From a candidate division KSB1 bacterium (lineage in GTDB: Bacteria; Zhuqueibacterota; Zhuqueibacteria; Zhuqueibacterales; Zhuqueibacteraceae): a stretch of 64,000 nt of DNA. Positions within the stretch are counted from its first letter, which is position 1, and the number at the start of each line of letters is the position of its first letter. Positions 50,101 to 59,300 of this stretch are shown one piece after another. The stretch is taken from positions 124,001 through 188,000 of the forward strand of contig JAPDPX010000010.1 of the NCBI GenBank assembly GCA_034506255.1, written 5' to 3'. The notes beneath the pieces are model-generated. The model did no database searches. It was not told where the DNA came from and saw nothing but the letters and a program-made list of their open reading frames with translations. Both the position numbers and the translations under genes were made by a program.

Positions 50101-53100
50101 TGCTGGCTGGTCGATTACGGCACCGAATTTCGGCAGCTCTCCGACCGCCGCGTGCTTGTCAATCCCGCGCTGCGCGGGCATTTTGAACGGCTGTTGGCGG
50201 CAGTGAACGCAACGCAGTCTGACTTCTCGGTGCAGGTCGTGCACTTGTGGAGCCTCGAGGCACCGACCCCCTTGCAACTCAACCCTGCTGCTCTTGATGA
50301 GTCGTATGCCCTGACCTGGGGCAGTGTGCTGAACCTGGCGCAAAACCTGGCCACACGCGCGGCGGCCCGGCTTTGGCTCGTTACCCGGGGCGCGCAGACG
50401 GTGACGGAAGAGGAGAACGACTTGCATCTGGCGGCGGCCCCGCTGCTCGGACTTGGCCGCGCGCTGAGTGTCGAACTGCCCGAGCTGTGGGGTGGAATGA
50501 TCGATTTGGACCCCGGCGCGGGCGCAGAGCATGCCGGTGAACTGCTCGAACAGCTTTTGCAGCCGGATGGTGAAGATCAGATCGCGCTGCGCGCCGGCCG
50601 GCGTTTTGTCGCACGGCTGGTGCGGCAGACAGTGCCGGAGATGAGCGGCGAGCGTCAAATATTCACGCCGCCGGTGGATGGCACGATTCTCATCACCGGC
50701 GGGCTGGGCGGGCTGGGCCTGCAAGTGGCGCAGTGGCTGGTCGAACGTGGTGCCAGGCACCTGGTGCTCATCAGCCGGCGGCCGCCTTCGGCAGCGGCGC
50801 AGGAGACGATTGCCGCCCTGGAAAGTCGCGGCGCACGAATCATGGTGGCGGCCGCCGATGTTGCCGATGAAGTGCAGCTTGCCACGCTGCTGGATGAAAT
50901 TCGTCATCAAATGCCGGCCCTGCGCGGGGTGGTGCATGCCGCCGGGGTGGTGGATGATGGTGTGATCCTGCAGCAGGATTGGGCGCGCTTCCATCGTGTG
51001 CTGGCACCGAAGCTGAAGGGCGCGAGCAATCTGCATGAATTGACCCTCGACGATCCACTCGACTTTTTCGTGATGTTTTCCTCCGCGGCCTCGGTGCTGC
51101 AAGCGGCCGGCCAGTCCAACTATGCCGCGGCGAATGCTTTTCTGGATCAACTCGCGCATTACCGCCGGCACCACGGCCTGCCGGCACTGACCATCAATTG
51201 GGGGCCGTGGAGTGAGGCCGGCATGGCAGTGGTGGCGGGCGGGAAACGTGATCGCCAGCGTCGCAGCGCCGGCTTGCAGAGCCTGACCCCCCGCCAGGGC
51301 TTGCGGGCCCTCGAGCTGCTTATGACACACCCCGCCGCGGCACAGGTGACGGTGTTGCGCATGGATTGGAATCAATTTGCCCGCCAGCTTGGCCACCACC
51401 GGCTGCCACCGCTGTTGCGCGACCTGCTGAGCACGCCACCCGCCGCCACGGCAACCACGTCCAGTGGTGACACCACCCGGCCGCTGGATCAATTTCGCAA
51501 ATTGCCGGCGGAGCAGCGCCGGGCATTCATCGCCACGTATTTGCAGGAAACCCTCGGCCGCATTCTCGGCATAGCCGCCGCGGAGATCACGCCGGCGCGC
51601 AGCATTTTCGAACTCGGCGTCGATTCCCTGATGGCCATGGAGCTCGCCAATTATCTGCAGCGCGACTTCGACTACCAGCTTTCGGTGCGCGAGGTGCATC
51701 GCCGGCCCACCATCGACGCCATGATCGATTATCTCACGCTTGCGCTCAACCAGCGCGAGGGCAGCACGGCGGCTGCCGCAACCCCGGCGCACTCGCTTGT
51801 CAATATTTTGCGGCCACGGCGCACAACGGCGTTCCCCGCGGTCACGCGCCGCAATCCCGGCATGATCTTTTTGCTCTCCTGCCCGCGCTCCGGCTCGACG
51901 CTGTTTCGCGTCATGCTTGCCGGCCATCCCCGTCTGTTTGCCCCGCCCGAGCTGCATCTGTTGCTGTTCGGCACCATGCGCGAGTGGCACGAAGCCCTGC
52001 GCCTTACGGTGCTGGGCGAGGGCCTGCAGCGCGCTTTCATGGAGCTGAAGCAAATCAGCGCGGATGAGGCCAAAGCCCTGATCGCCGGACTGGTCGAGCA
52101 AAACCTCCCCACCCAGCAGGTGTATGCCATGCTGCAGGAGCTGGCGCATCCGCGGCTTTTGGTCGACAAGTCACCAACCTATGTTTCCGATCTCGAGGCG
52201 CTGCGCCGGGCCGAGGCCATGTTCGACCGGCCGCGCTATCTCTTCCTGTTCCGCCACCCCTATGCCATGGTGGAATCCTATCTGCGCAACGAGATGGGGA
52301 CCATCAGCCTGGAGCAGAGTGGCGACCGCCAGTTGCATGCCGAGCTGATGTGGGCGCATGGCAACAGCAACGCCCTGGAGCTCGGTGAACTCGTCGGTCG
52401 CGAACGCTTCCACCCTGTGCGTTACGAGGAGATGGTGGCCGAGCCGGAGCGCATCACCGCCGGCATTTGTGAGTTTCTCGGGCTGGAATACAGCGACGCC
52501 CTGGTCAATCCTTATTCCGGCAACCGCATGACCGACGGCTTGAACAATCAGACGCTGGCGATCGGCGATCCCAATTTTCACAAGCATGACCGCATCGACA
52601 AATCGCTCGGTGAGGCCTGGCGCAAAATCCGGCTGGCGCAACCGCTGTGCAGTTTTGCCCGGCGGGTGGCAAAGGATTTGGGTTATGAGCTGCCGGAGTA
52701 TCCCGCCGCGGCGGAGGCAGCCACCCCGCCCGCCACACCTCCGGCTCCGACACCCTTGCCCCGCACCGGTGCGCTGCCGCTTTCCTTCGCGCAGCAGCGG
52801 CTGTGGTTTCTCGAACAGTTTCAACCCGGCAACCCGATGTACCACATTCCGCTCGCACTGCGTCTGCGCGGCGAATTGCACGTGCCGGCGCTCGAGCGCG
52901 CCCTCGCGGAGCTGGTTCGCCGCCACGAGAGCCTGCGCACCACTTTCACGGCGCATGCCGGCGAGCCGGTGCAGCAGATCGCGGCGGATCGGAAAATTCC
53001 GCTGGGGATCAGCGATCTCACCAGCCTCCCCGCGGCGGAACGCGAAGCCGAAGCAATGCGCCGCGGGCGCGAGGTGGTGCGGGCGCCCTTCGATTTTGTC

Positions 53101-55977
53101 GGCGGCCCGCTTATTCGTTTCGAACTTCTGCGGCTTGCCGCAGACGATCACCTGCTGCTGCTGCCCATGCATCACATCATCAGTGACGGCTGGTCGCTCG
53201 GCATCCTCACCCGCGAGCTGGGCGCGCTTTACAACGCCTTTCGACGCGGTGAGCCCTCGCCGCTGCCGGATTTGCCGCTGCAGTATGCCGATTATGCCGT
53301 GTGGCAGCGGGAATGGCTGTCGGGTGAAAATCTCGAGCGGCAGGTCGAATACTGGCGCAGCGCCCTCGGCGACCATCCCGCACCGCTGCAACTGCCCACC
53401 GACCGGCCGCGTCCGGCAATTCAGACAGCCAATGGCCGGCGGTATCATTTTGCCTGGCCGGCAGCATTGGCGGAGCAGGTGCGCGCCTTCAGCCGGCAAC
53501 ACCAGGTTACGCCGTTCATGACCCTGCTGGCCGCTTTCAAGGTTTTGTTGCAGCGTTACACCGGGGCGCAGGAGATCATTGTCGGTTCGCCCACTGCCAA
53601 TCGCAATCATCCCGGGCTGGAGGGCATTGTCGGTTTCTTCGTCAACAATCTGGTGTTGCGCACCAGTCTCGCCGGCGATCCCGCTTTCCATGAAGTGTTG
53701 CAACGGGTGCGCGACGTCACGCTCAACGCCTACGCGCATCAGGATGTGCCGTTCGAGAAACTGGTGGAAGTCCTGCAGGTGGAGCGTGATCCCAGCCGCA
53801 GCCCGCTGTTTCAAGTCATGTTCGTCCTGCAAAACATGGAGCTGGAGCTGCCGGAGATGGAGGGTCTTGCGGTGGAGGCCGCCGCCATTGACGGTGGCAC
53901 CGCCAAATTCGACCTGCGGTTGTCGCTTTATGATCAACCCGACGGGCTGCGCGGCAACATGGAATACAACACCGATTTGTTCGAGGAAGACACCATCCGC
54001 CGCCTGCTCGACCACTATCACAGCGTGTTGAGCGCCGTGCTGCCGCAGCCCGCGCTGCGCCTGAGTGCGATCCCGCTGCTTGCTGCAGAAGAACGGCACA
54101 AAATGCTGGTCGAGTGGAACAACACCGCCGCCACTTTTCCGCACCAGCATTGCATCCACCATTGGTTTGAAGCTCAGGTGGAAAAAACACCCGAGGCCGC
54201 TGCCGTGACCTTCGGTGCGCAAACGCTCTCGTATGCCGAGTTGAATCGCCGCGCCAATCGCGTTGCGCATCATCTGCAAAGCCTGGGCGTTGGTCCGGAC
54301 GTGCTGGTGGGAATTTATGTCGAACGCTCGCTGGAGATGGTGATTGGCCTGCTCGGCATTCTCAAAGCCGGCGGTGCCTATGTGCCGCTCGACCCCCATT
54401 TCCCCGCCGAGCGCCTGACGCTGATGCTGGAAGATTCCGCCGCGCCGGTGTTGCTCACCCAGGAGAAGCTGCTCGCCACGCTGCCGCCGCATCAGGCCCG
54501 GGTGGTGTGCGTGGAATCCCTGTTCACGCAAAACGGCCGGCAGAATGGCGCCCATCCTGCCCGCGAGAGGGAGAATCCGGTGTCGCCGGTCAGGCCGTCT
54601 CATCTGGCTTATGTCCTGTTCACCTCCGGCTCCACCGGCCGGCCCAAAGGCGTGCAGATCGAGCACCGCAGCGTGGTGAATTTTCTCAGCAGCATGGCGC
54701 GTGAGCCGGGCTTCACCAGCGATGATGTGTTGCTGGCGGTGACGACACTGTCTTTCGACATTGCCGGCCTCGAGTTGTATTTGCCGCTGCTGCAGGGCGG
54801 CCGCCTGGTGCTCGCCAGCGCGGAGACGGCCGCGGATGGCCCGGCGCTGTTGCGCCTGCTGCACGAGTCGCAGGCCACGGTCATGCAGGCCACCCCGGCA
54901 ACCTGGCGGATGCTGCTCGCCGCGGGCTGGAGCAACACGCCGCGTTTGAAAATTCTCTGCGGTGGCGAAGCGCTGCCGGCGGAACTGGCGAAAGAGATGC
55001 GCGCGCGCTGCGCTTCGTTGTGGAACATGTACGGCCCCACCGAAACCACCATTTGGTCTTCCCTGCTCAAGGTTGAAACGCCGGCGGGCACGGTGCCGAT
55101 TGGCCGGCCGATTGCCAACACCGACATGTATATTGTCGATGCGCATATGAATCCCGTGCCCATCGGAGTGCCGGGAGAATTGTTGATCGGCGGCGCCGGC
55201 CTCTCGCGCGGTTACCTCGGGCGCCCGGCGCTGACGGCGGAGAAGTTCATTCCCCATCCCTTCAGCATCGCGGCAAATGCGCGCGTTTACCGCACCGGCG
55301 ATCTCTGCCGCTACCGGCCGGACGGCGTGATTGAATTCCTCGGCCGCCTCGATCAGCAAGTGAAGGTGCGCGGTTTTCGCATCGAGCCGGGTGATATTGA
55401 AACGGCGCTGGCCCAACATCCCGCGGTGCAGGCGGCGGTGGTGATGGCGCGCCCCGACGCCTCCGGCGAAAACCGGCTGGTGGCATATTTAATTGCCGCC
55501 GGCGAACCTCCGGCAGTGAGCACGCTGCGCGCCTTCCTGAAAGAACGGCTGCCGGAATACATGATCCCCTCCGCTTTCGTTTTCCTGGAAAGCTTTCCGC
55601 TCACCCCCAATGGCAAGGTCGATCGCCGTGCCCTGCCGGAGCCGGAGGCGATTCGCCGCGAAGCGGCCACCACCTTCGTGGCGCCGCGCACCGAAGTGGA
55701 GGCGCAAGTCGCCGCGATTTGGCGGGAAGTGCTGCGTCTGGAGCAGGTCGGCGTGCATGACAGCTTCTTCGAGCTCGGCGGCCATTCGCTGCTCGCCACC
55801 CAGGTGGTGGCGCGCATTCAGAACGCAATGCAAATCCATTTGCCCGTGCGCACTCTGTTCGAAGCCAAAACCGTGGCGGAATTGGCGGAGCGCATCGCGA
55901 CGATTCGCTGGGCCGGCCGGCGCGAAAGTGAAGCGCAACAGGCACTGCCGGGCGAGCGGGAAGAGATTGAAATTTGA
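47128..55977 (+). CDS. PKS7: hybrid PKS-NRPS KS-AT-KR-ACP-sulfotransferase-C-A-PCP
   Basis: A 2949-residue hybrid megasynthase. It starts at GTG 47128 with AAAGGA seven bases upstream. PKS part: KS Cys208; AT Ser676, HAFH (malonyl-CoA); KR near 1187 with Ser1319 and Tyr1332; ACP Ser1500. Residues about 1576-1850 form a sulfotransferase domain: a PAPS 5'-phosphosulfate loop CPRSGST at 1585-1591, a 3'-phosphate motif LFRHPYAMVES, and the C-terminal DPNFHKHDRID block. The NRPS part follows: C from about 1882 with HHIISDGWS (His2016, Asp2020), A from about 2337 with FTSGSTGRPKG near 2498 and NGKVDRRAL near 2828, PCP Ser2887 (GGHSLLATQ). The ten-residue A-domain code, read against GrsA, is D-I-L-Q-L-G-M-I-W-K, one change from a glycine code. 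Expected step: add a beta-hydroxy acetate unit, sulfate or activate that hydroxyl, then join to glycine. Last gene of the PKS4-PKS7 run. Confidence 0.95.
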   Translation: MSEKELENLSPSQRALLAIRELRAKLEAMERERSEPIAIIGIGCRFPEGGHGPEAFWRLLQNGVDAIREVPSERWDLEEYYDPDPEAPGKMYCRYGSFLEDIDKFDARFFGISPREATGLDPQQRLLLETTWEALEHAAVAPDSLNGSLTGVFLGISTNDYGQLQSKTAGVSEIDAHSSTGNALSIAAGRLSYFFGFQGPSLAVDTACSSSLVTVHLACQALRNRECHLAIAGGVSVILAPEINVALCKSRMLAPDGRCKTFDAAADGYVRGEGCGMIVLKRLRDALADGDNILALIRGSAVNQDGRSNGLTAPNGRAQVAVMRRSLEIAGLAATDIDYLEAHGTGTALGDPIEMRSIVEVMCANRPAGRPLYVGSVKTNLGHLEPAAGIAGLIKTVLALLHEEIPPHLHFKQLNPHIDLAGVPVVITARPQPWPKNGRPRRAAINSFGFSGTNANVVVEEWQGKSEEAPASQQQEDAGLATGSPAATERLQLLTLSAKSEAALLAMAEQYQTLLASASPADFPDICHTTHIGRAHFEHRLAVIAPSPEAGRAALADFSAGRPAAGVLRGRLQSATAPAWVFLFTGQGAQYPGMGRTLYETQPVFRAALEKCDELLRPHLEKSLLSVLFAPPASEGSEPWLHQTAYTQPALFALEYALAELWKSWGLEPAAVIGHSVGEYVAACVAGVFRLEDGLRLIATRGRLMQALPQDGDMAAVFADLATVQAAVAPHAAVLDIAALNAPENIVIAGRRDALEQVLAALASRGVKSRRLNVSHAFHSPLMEPVLDEFEAVARSVTYHPPEVTLLSNVSGNAFAVGEIPEAGYWRRHIRAAVRFADCIRSARALGHRHFLEIGPAPTLIQLGAATLAQPEVCWVASLKQGRDEQQQIFEAVAALYVNGATLDWRRFDGGRPRRRVTLPTYPFQRERHWIDRQPAAREKVSDWFYEMVWQDKPAATVAVPASPATVWLILADRGGLGEALAHRLQQRGVTCWLVDYGTEFRQLSDRRVLVNPALRGHFERLLAAVNATQSDFSVQVVHLWSLEAPTPLQLNPAALDESYALTWGSVLNLAQNLATRAAARLWLVTRGAQTVTEEENDLHLAAAPLLGLGRALSVELPELWGGMIDLDPGAGAEHAGELLEQLLQPDGEDQIALRAGRRFVARLVRQTVPEMSGERQIFTPPVDGTILITGGLGGLGLQVAQWLVERGARHLVLISRRPPSAAAQETIAALESRGARIMVAAADVADEVQLATLLDEIRHQMPALRGVVHAAGVVDDGVILQQDWARFHRVLAPKLKGASNLHELTLDDPLDFFVMFSSAASVLQAAGQSNYAAANAFLDQLAHYRRHHGLPALTINWGPWSEAGMAVVAGGKRDRQRRSAGLQSLTPRQGLRALELLMTHPAAAQVTVLRMDWNQFARQLGHHRLPPLLRDLLSTPPAATATTSSGDTTRPLDQFRKLPAEQRRAFIATYLQETLGRILGIAAAEITPARSIFELGVDSLMAMELANYLQRDFDYQLSVREVHRRPTIDAMIDYLTLALNQREGSTAAAATPAHSLVNILRPRRTTAFPAVTRRNPGMIFLLSCPRSGSTLFRVMLAGHPRLFAPPELHLLLFGTMREWHEALRLTVLGEGLQRAFMELKQISADEAKALIAGLVEQNLPTQQVYAMLQELAHPRLLVDKSPTYVSDLEALRRAEAMFDRPRYLFLFRHPYAMVESYLRNEMGTISLEQSGDRQLHAELMWAHGNSNALELGELVGRERFHPVRYEEMVAEPERITAGICEFLGLEYSDALVNPYSGNRMTDGLNNQTLAIGDPNFHKHDRIDKSLGEAWRKIRLAQPLCSFARRVAKDLGYELPEYPAAAEAATPPATPPAPTPLPRTGALPLSFAQQRLWFLEQFQPGNPMYHIPLALRLRGELHVPALERALAELVRRHESLRTTFTAHAGEPVQQIAADRKIPLGISDLTSLPAAEREAEAMRRGREVVRAPFDFVGGPLIRFELLRLAADDHLLLLPMHHIISDGWSLGILTRELGALYNAFRRGEPSPLPDLPLQYADYAVWQREWLSGENLERQVEYWRSALGDHPAPLQLPTDRPRPAIQTANGRRYHFAWPAALAEQVRAFSRQHQVTPFMTLLAAFKVLLQRYTGAQEIIVGSPTANRNHPGLEGIVGFFVNNLVLRTSLAGDPAFHEVLQRVRDVTLNAYAHQDVPFEKLVEVLQVERDPSRSPLFQVMFVLQNMELELPEMEGLAVEAAAIDGGTAKFDLRLSLYDQPDGLRGNMEYNTDLFEEDTIRRLLDHYHSVLSAVLPQPALRLSAIPLLAAEERHKMLVEWNNTAATFPHQHCIHHWFEAQVEKTPEAAAVTFGAQTLSYAELNRRANRVAHHLQSLGVGPDVLVGIYVERSLEMVIGLLGILKAGGAYVPLDPHFPAERLTLMLEDSAAPVLLTQEKLLATLPPHQARVVCVESLFTQNGRQNGAHPARERENPVSPVRPSHLAYVLFTSGSTGRPKGVQIEHRSVVNFLSSMAREPGFTSDDVLLAVTTLSFDIAGLELYLPLLQGGRLVLASAETAADGPALLRLLHESQATVMQATPATWRMLLAAGWSNTPRLKILCGGEALPAELAKEMRARCASLWNMYGPTETTIWSSLLKVETPAGTVPIGRPIANTDMYIVDAHMNPVPIGVPGELLIGGAGLSRGYLGRPALTAEKFIPHPFSIAANARVYRTGDLCRYRPDGVIEFLGRLDQQVKVRGFRIEPGDIETALAQHPAVQAAVVMARPDASGENRLVAYLIAAGEPPAVSTLRAFLKERLPEYMIPSAFVFLESFPLTPNGKVDRRALPEPEAIRREAATTFVAPRTEVEAQVAAIWREVLRLEQVGVHDSFFELGGHSLLATQVVARIQNAMQIHLPVRTLFEAKTVAELAERIATIRWAGRRESEAQQALPGEREEIEI
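51853..52695 (+). other. In-line sulfotransferase domain of PKS7
   Basis: This stretch of PKS7 encodes a complete sulfotransferase fold of about 280 residues, closest in appearance to the Sulfotransfer_3 type. The N-terminal loop FLLSCPRSGSTLFR binds the 5'-phosphosulfate of PAPS. FLFRHPYAMVESYLRNEMG carries the Arg and Ser expected to hold the 3'-phosphate. In CurM of curacin and in cyanobacterial olefin synthases a similar ACP-ST pair is followed by a thioesterase, and sulfation triggers decarboxylative elimination. Here an NRPS condensation domain follows instead, so the chain should pass on to glycine. The sulfate may be kept, or lost by elimination without release. Confidence 0.85.
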
Positions 55978-56389
55978 CGCGACGAAAGTCTGGCATCGCG
56001 GTGTTGCCCGCCGCGCCAGCCTGCAATCTGGCCGCTGCCGTCATCCGCTCCGGCCTGCCTGCCGGCTTGCGAACGGGCATCAAGATTTGACAGCGCAGTC
56101 TTCCTGCCGGTATTGCTCTGCGGTCAGCGTGCCTGTGCTGCGAGAGGGAAGAGCAATGCCCCTGGAAGCGGCTGGTGAAAACATCAGCAACCTCCCGGGC
56201 TATCATCAGGTCGTCCGCGGGCGGTTCCCGGTGAGTTCGTGACGTAATTGCCCTTCGCAAGCAGACGGCTTGAATGCAGCGTTGCACGATTGCGCCGGGA
56301 TCTCCCGGCCGTGCCGGCCAGCGCGGCCCGAGGATGGGAGGAATGGGATTATTTTTACGGTCACGTTTTCAATTTATCTGCTTCAACGC
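55978..56389. other. Intergenic region between PKS7 and NRPS8
   Basis: There is no gene in these 412 bp. A TTGACA at 56087-56092 resembles a -35 box, but the sequence 17-18 bases downstream (GTATTG/TATTGC) is a poor -10, so a promoter is only a possibility. An in-frame ATG at 56270 would extend NRPS8 by 40 residues of unlikely composition; I place the NRPS8 start downstream instead. Confidence 0.5.
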
Positions 56390-59300
56390 ATGACAACCAT
56401 CGAATTTCTCTCGCATCTGCGCACACGCAACATTCAGCTCAGCGTGGAAGGCGACAAGCTCCGCCTCAATGCTCCGCGCGGCGCCTTGACCGAAGAGCTG
56501 CGCGCGGAATTGACGCGGCGCAAGGCGGAGATTCTGGCCTTTCTGCAGCAAGCCGCCGAACTGCGGCCAGCCGGTCAGCCGCCGCTTGTGCCCATTTCCC
56601 GCGCGGGCGACCTGCCGCTCTCGTTCGCCCAGCAGCGTCTGTGGGTGCTCGATCAGCTCGATCCTGAAAGCCCGGCTTACAACCTCCCGCTCGCCCTGCG
56701 CCTCACCGGCGCCCTCGACAAAACCGCGCTGCAGCACAGCCTGGATGAAATATTCCGCCGCCACGAAGGGTTGCGCACCACCTTTGCCGGGGGCAACGTC
56801 CAGCCGCGGCAAATCATTGCCCCACCCGCGCCGGTACCGATCACGGAAATCGATTTGCAGGCGTTGCGCCGGGCGGAGCAGGAGAAGCAGGTTGTCGCGC
56901 TCGCGGAGGCGGAGGCCCTCAAACCCTTCAAACTTTCCGCCGGCCCCCTGCTGCGTGTGACGCTGTTGCGGCTGTCGGAGCGCGAGCACGTTCTGATTCT
57001 GGTCATGCACCACATCATTTCCGATGCCTGGTCGCTGGGTGTTTTATTCCGCGAGCTGGTGACCTTGTATGAAGCCTTTGCCAGCGGCCGGCCCTCGCCC
57101 CTGCCCGAACTCCGCATCCAATACGCCGACTTCGCGCATTGGCAGCGGCAATGGCTGCAGGGCGAAGTGCTCGAGACGCAGGCGGCATTTTGGCGCAAAC
57201 AACTTGCCGGCGTCCCGGTGCTGGAATTGCCCGGCGATTTTCCCCGGCCGGCGGTGCAAACTTTCAACGGTCGCCGCCGCCCATTCGAGCTGCCGCACAG
57301 CCTCACGGAAGGCCTGTCCGTTCTGTGCCTGGAAGAAAACGTGACCCTGTTCATGGTTTTACTGGCGGCCTTCCAAACCCTGCTGCATCGCTACACCGGA
57401 CAAACCGATCTCGCCGTGGGCGCGCCAATTGCCAACCGCAGCCGTGTCGAGATCGAGCCGCTCATTGGTTTTTTCGTCAACACGCTGGTCTATCGCAGCG
57501 ACCTTTCCGGGGACCCCACTTTTCGCGAGCTGGTGCGGCGCGTGAAGGAAGTGGCGCTCAACGCCTATTCCCATCAAGACGTGCCGTTCGAGCGCCTGGT
57601 GGAAATGCTGCAGCCGGAGCGCGATCTCAGCCACTCGCCGCTGTTTCAGGTGATGTTCATTTTTCAAAACACGCCGGTGCCCGCCACCTCGCTGGCCGGC
57701 CTGCAGGTGAGCCCGGTCGATTTTCAAGCCGGCACCGCGAAATTCGATTTGACCCTCACCCTGTTCGACGGCCAGGAACGGCTGCGCGGCAGCCTGGAAT
57801 ACAACTCCGACCTCTTCAAGGCGGAAACCATCGAGCGCATGCTGCATCATTTTCTCACCCTGCTGCGCAGCCTCGCCGGGGACCCCGACCAGCGACTCTC
57901 CGAACTGCCGCTGCTCACCGCCTCCGAGCGCCGCAAGCTGCTGGTGGAGTGGAACGCCACCGGGCGTGCGTATTCCCGCGACCGCTGCGTGCACGAATTG
58001 TTCGAAGCGCAGGCCGCGACGGCACCTGATCGTACCGCCGCGGTGTTCGGACAGCAGGCGATCAGCTATGGGGAACTGAACCGCCGTGCCAACCAGCTCG
58101 CTCACCATCTGCGCGCCCTGGGGGTCGGACCCGAGACGCTGGTGGCGGTTTGTCTGGAGCGTTCGCTGGAGATGTTGATTGCCCTGCTGGCAGTGCACAA
58201 AGCCGGCGGTGCCTATGTGCCGCTGGATCCCGCCTTTCCGGCGGACCGGCTGGCCTACATGCTGGAGGATTCGCAGGCGGCGGTTCTGCTCACGCAACAA
58301 TCTTTGCTCGAGACGCTGCCGCACCAGCAGGCCGCGGTGCTGTGTTTGGAAGCGCAGGCCCGGGCGATCGCCGGCCGGCCCGCAGACAATCCCGGACGCC
58401 TCGCCACCCCCCAGAATCTCGCTTATGTGATTTACACTTCCGGCTCTACCGGCAAGCCGAAAGGTGTGCAAGTGCAGCAGGGCGCGGTGGTGAATTTTCT
58501 GGAGTCGATGCGCGAGGCTCCGGGCATGCACGCCGGGGACGTGCTGCTGGCCGTCACCACGCTTTCGTTCGACATCGCCGGTCTGGAGTTGTTCCTGCCC
58601 CTGCTGGTGGGCGGCCGCGTTGTCATCGCCAGCCGCGAGACTGCCAGCGACGGGACCGCCCTCCTGCAGTTGCTCACGGAATCGCGGGCAACAATCATGC
58701 AGGCGACGCCGGCCACCTGGCGGATGTTGCTGGCTGCCGGGTGGCAGGGAAGCCCGAATTTAAAAATTCTCTGTGGCGGTGAGGCCATGCCGGCGGAGCT
58801 GGCGCAGGCGCTGCTGCCGCGCTGCGCCGAACTGTGGAATCTTTACGGTCCGACGGAGACCACCATCTGGTCCACCCTGCAAAAAGTCGAGCACGTCACC
58901 GGCGGTTTCATTGCCATCGGCCGGCCGATCGCCAACACGCAGATTTACATCCTGGACGCGGCATACAATCCCACTCCCGTCGGCATTGCCGGCGAATTGT
59001 ACATCGGCGGGGAGGGATTGGCGCGCGGGTATTTGAACCGGCCCGCCTTGACCGCGGAGAAATTCGTGCCGCACCCGCTGGCCACGCAGCTCGGCGAACG
59101 CCTGTATCGCACCGGCGATCTCGCGCGCTATCTGCCCGACGGGACGATCGAATTCATCGGTCGCATTGATCATCAAGTGAAGATTCGCGGCTTTCGGATC
59201 GAACTGGGTGAGATCGAAAGCGTGCTGACCCGCCACCCGCAGATCAAACAGGCGGTGGTGATTGCACGCGAGGATGTTCCGGGCGACAAACGCCTGGTGG

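Noticed and set aside
56270..56389. 40-residue N-terminal extension of NRPS8
   Set aside because: The TubC-type docking domain begins at 56390 and normally forms the extreme N-terminus.
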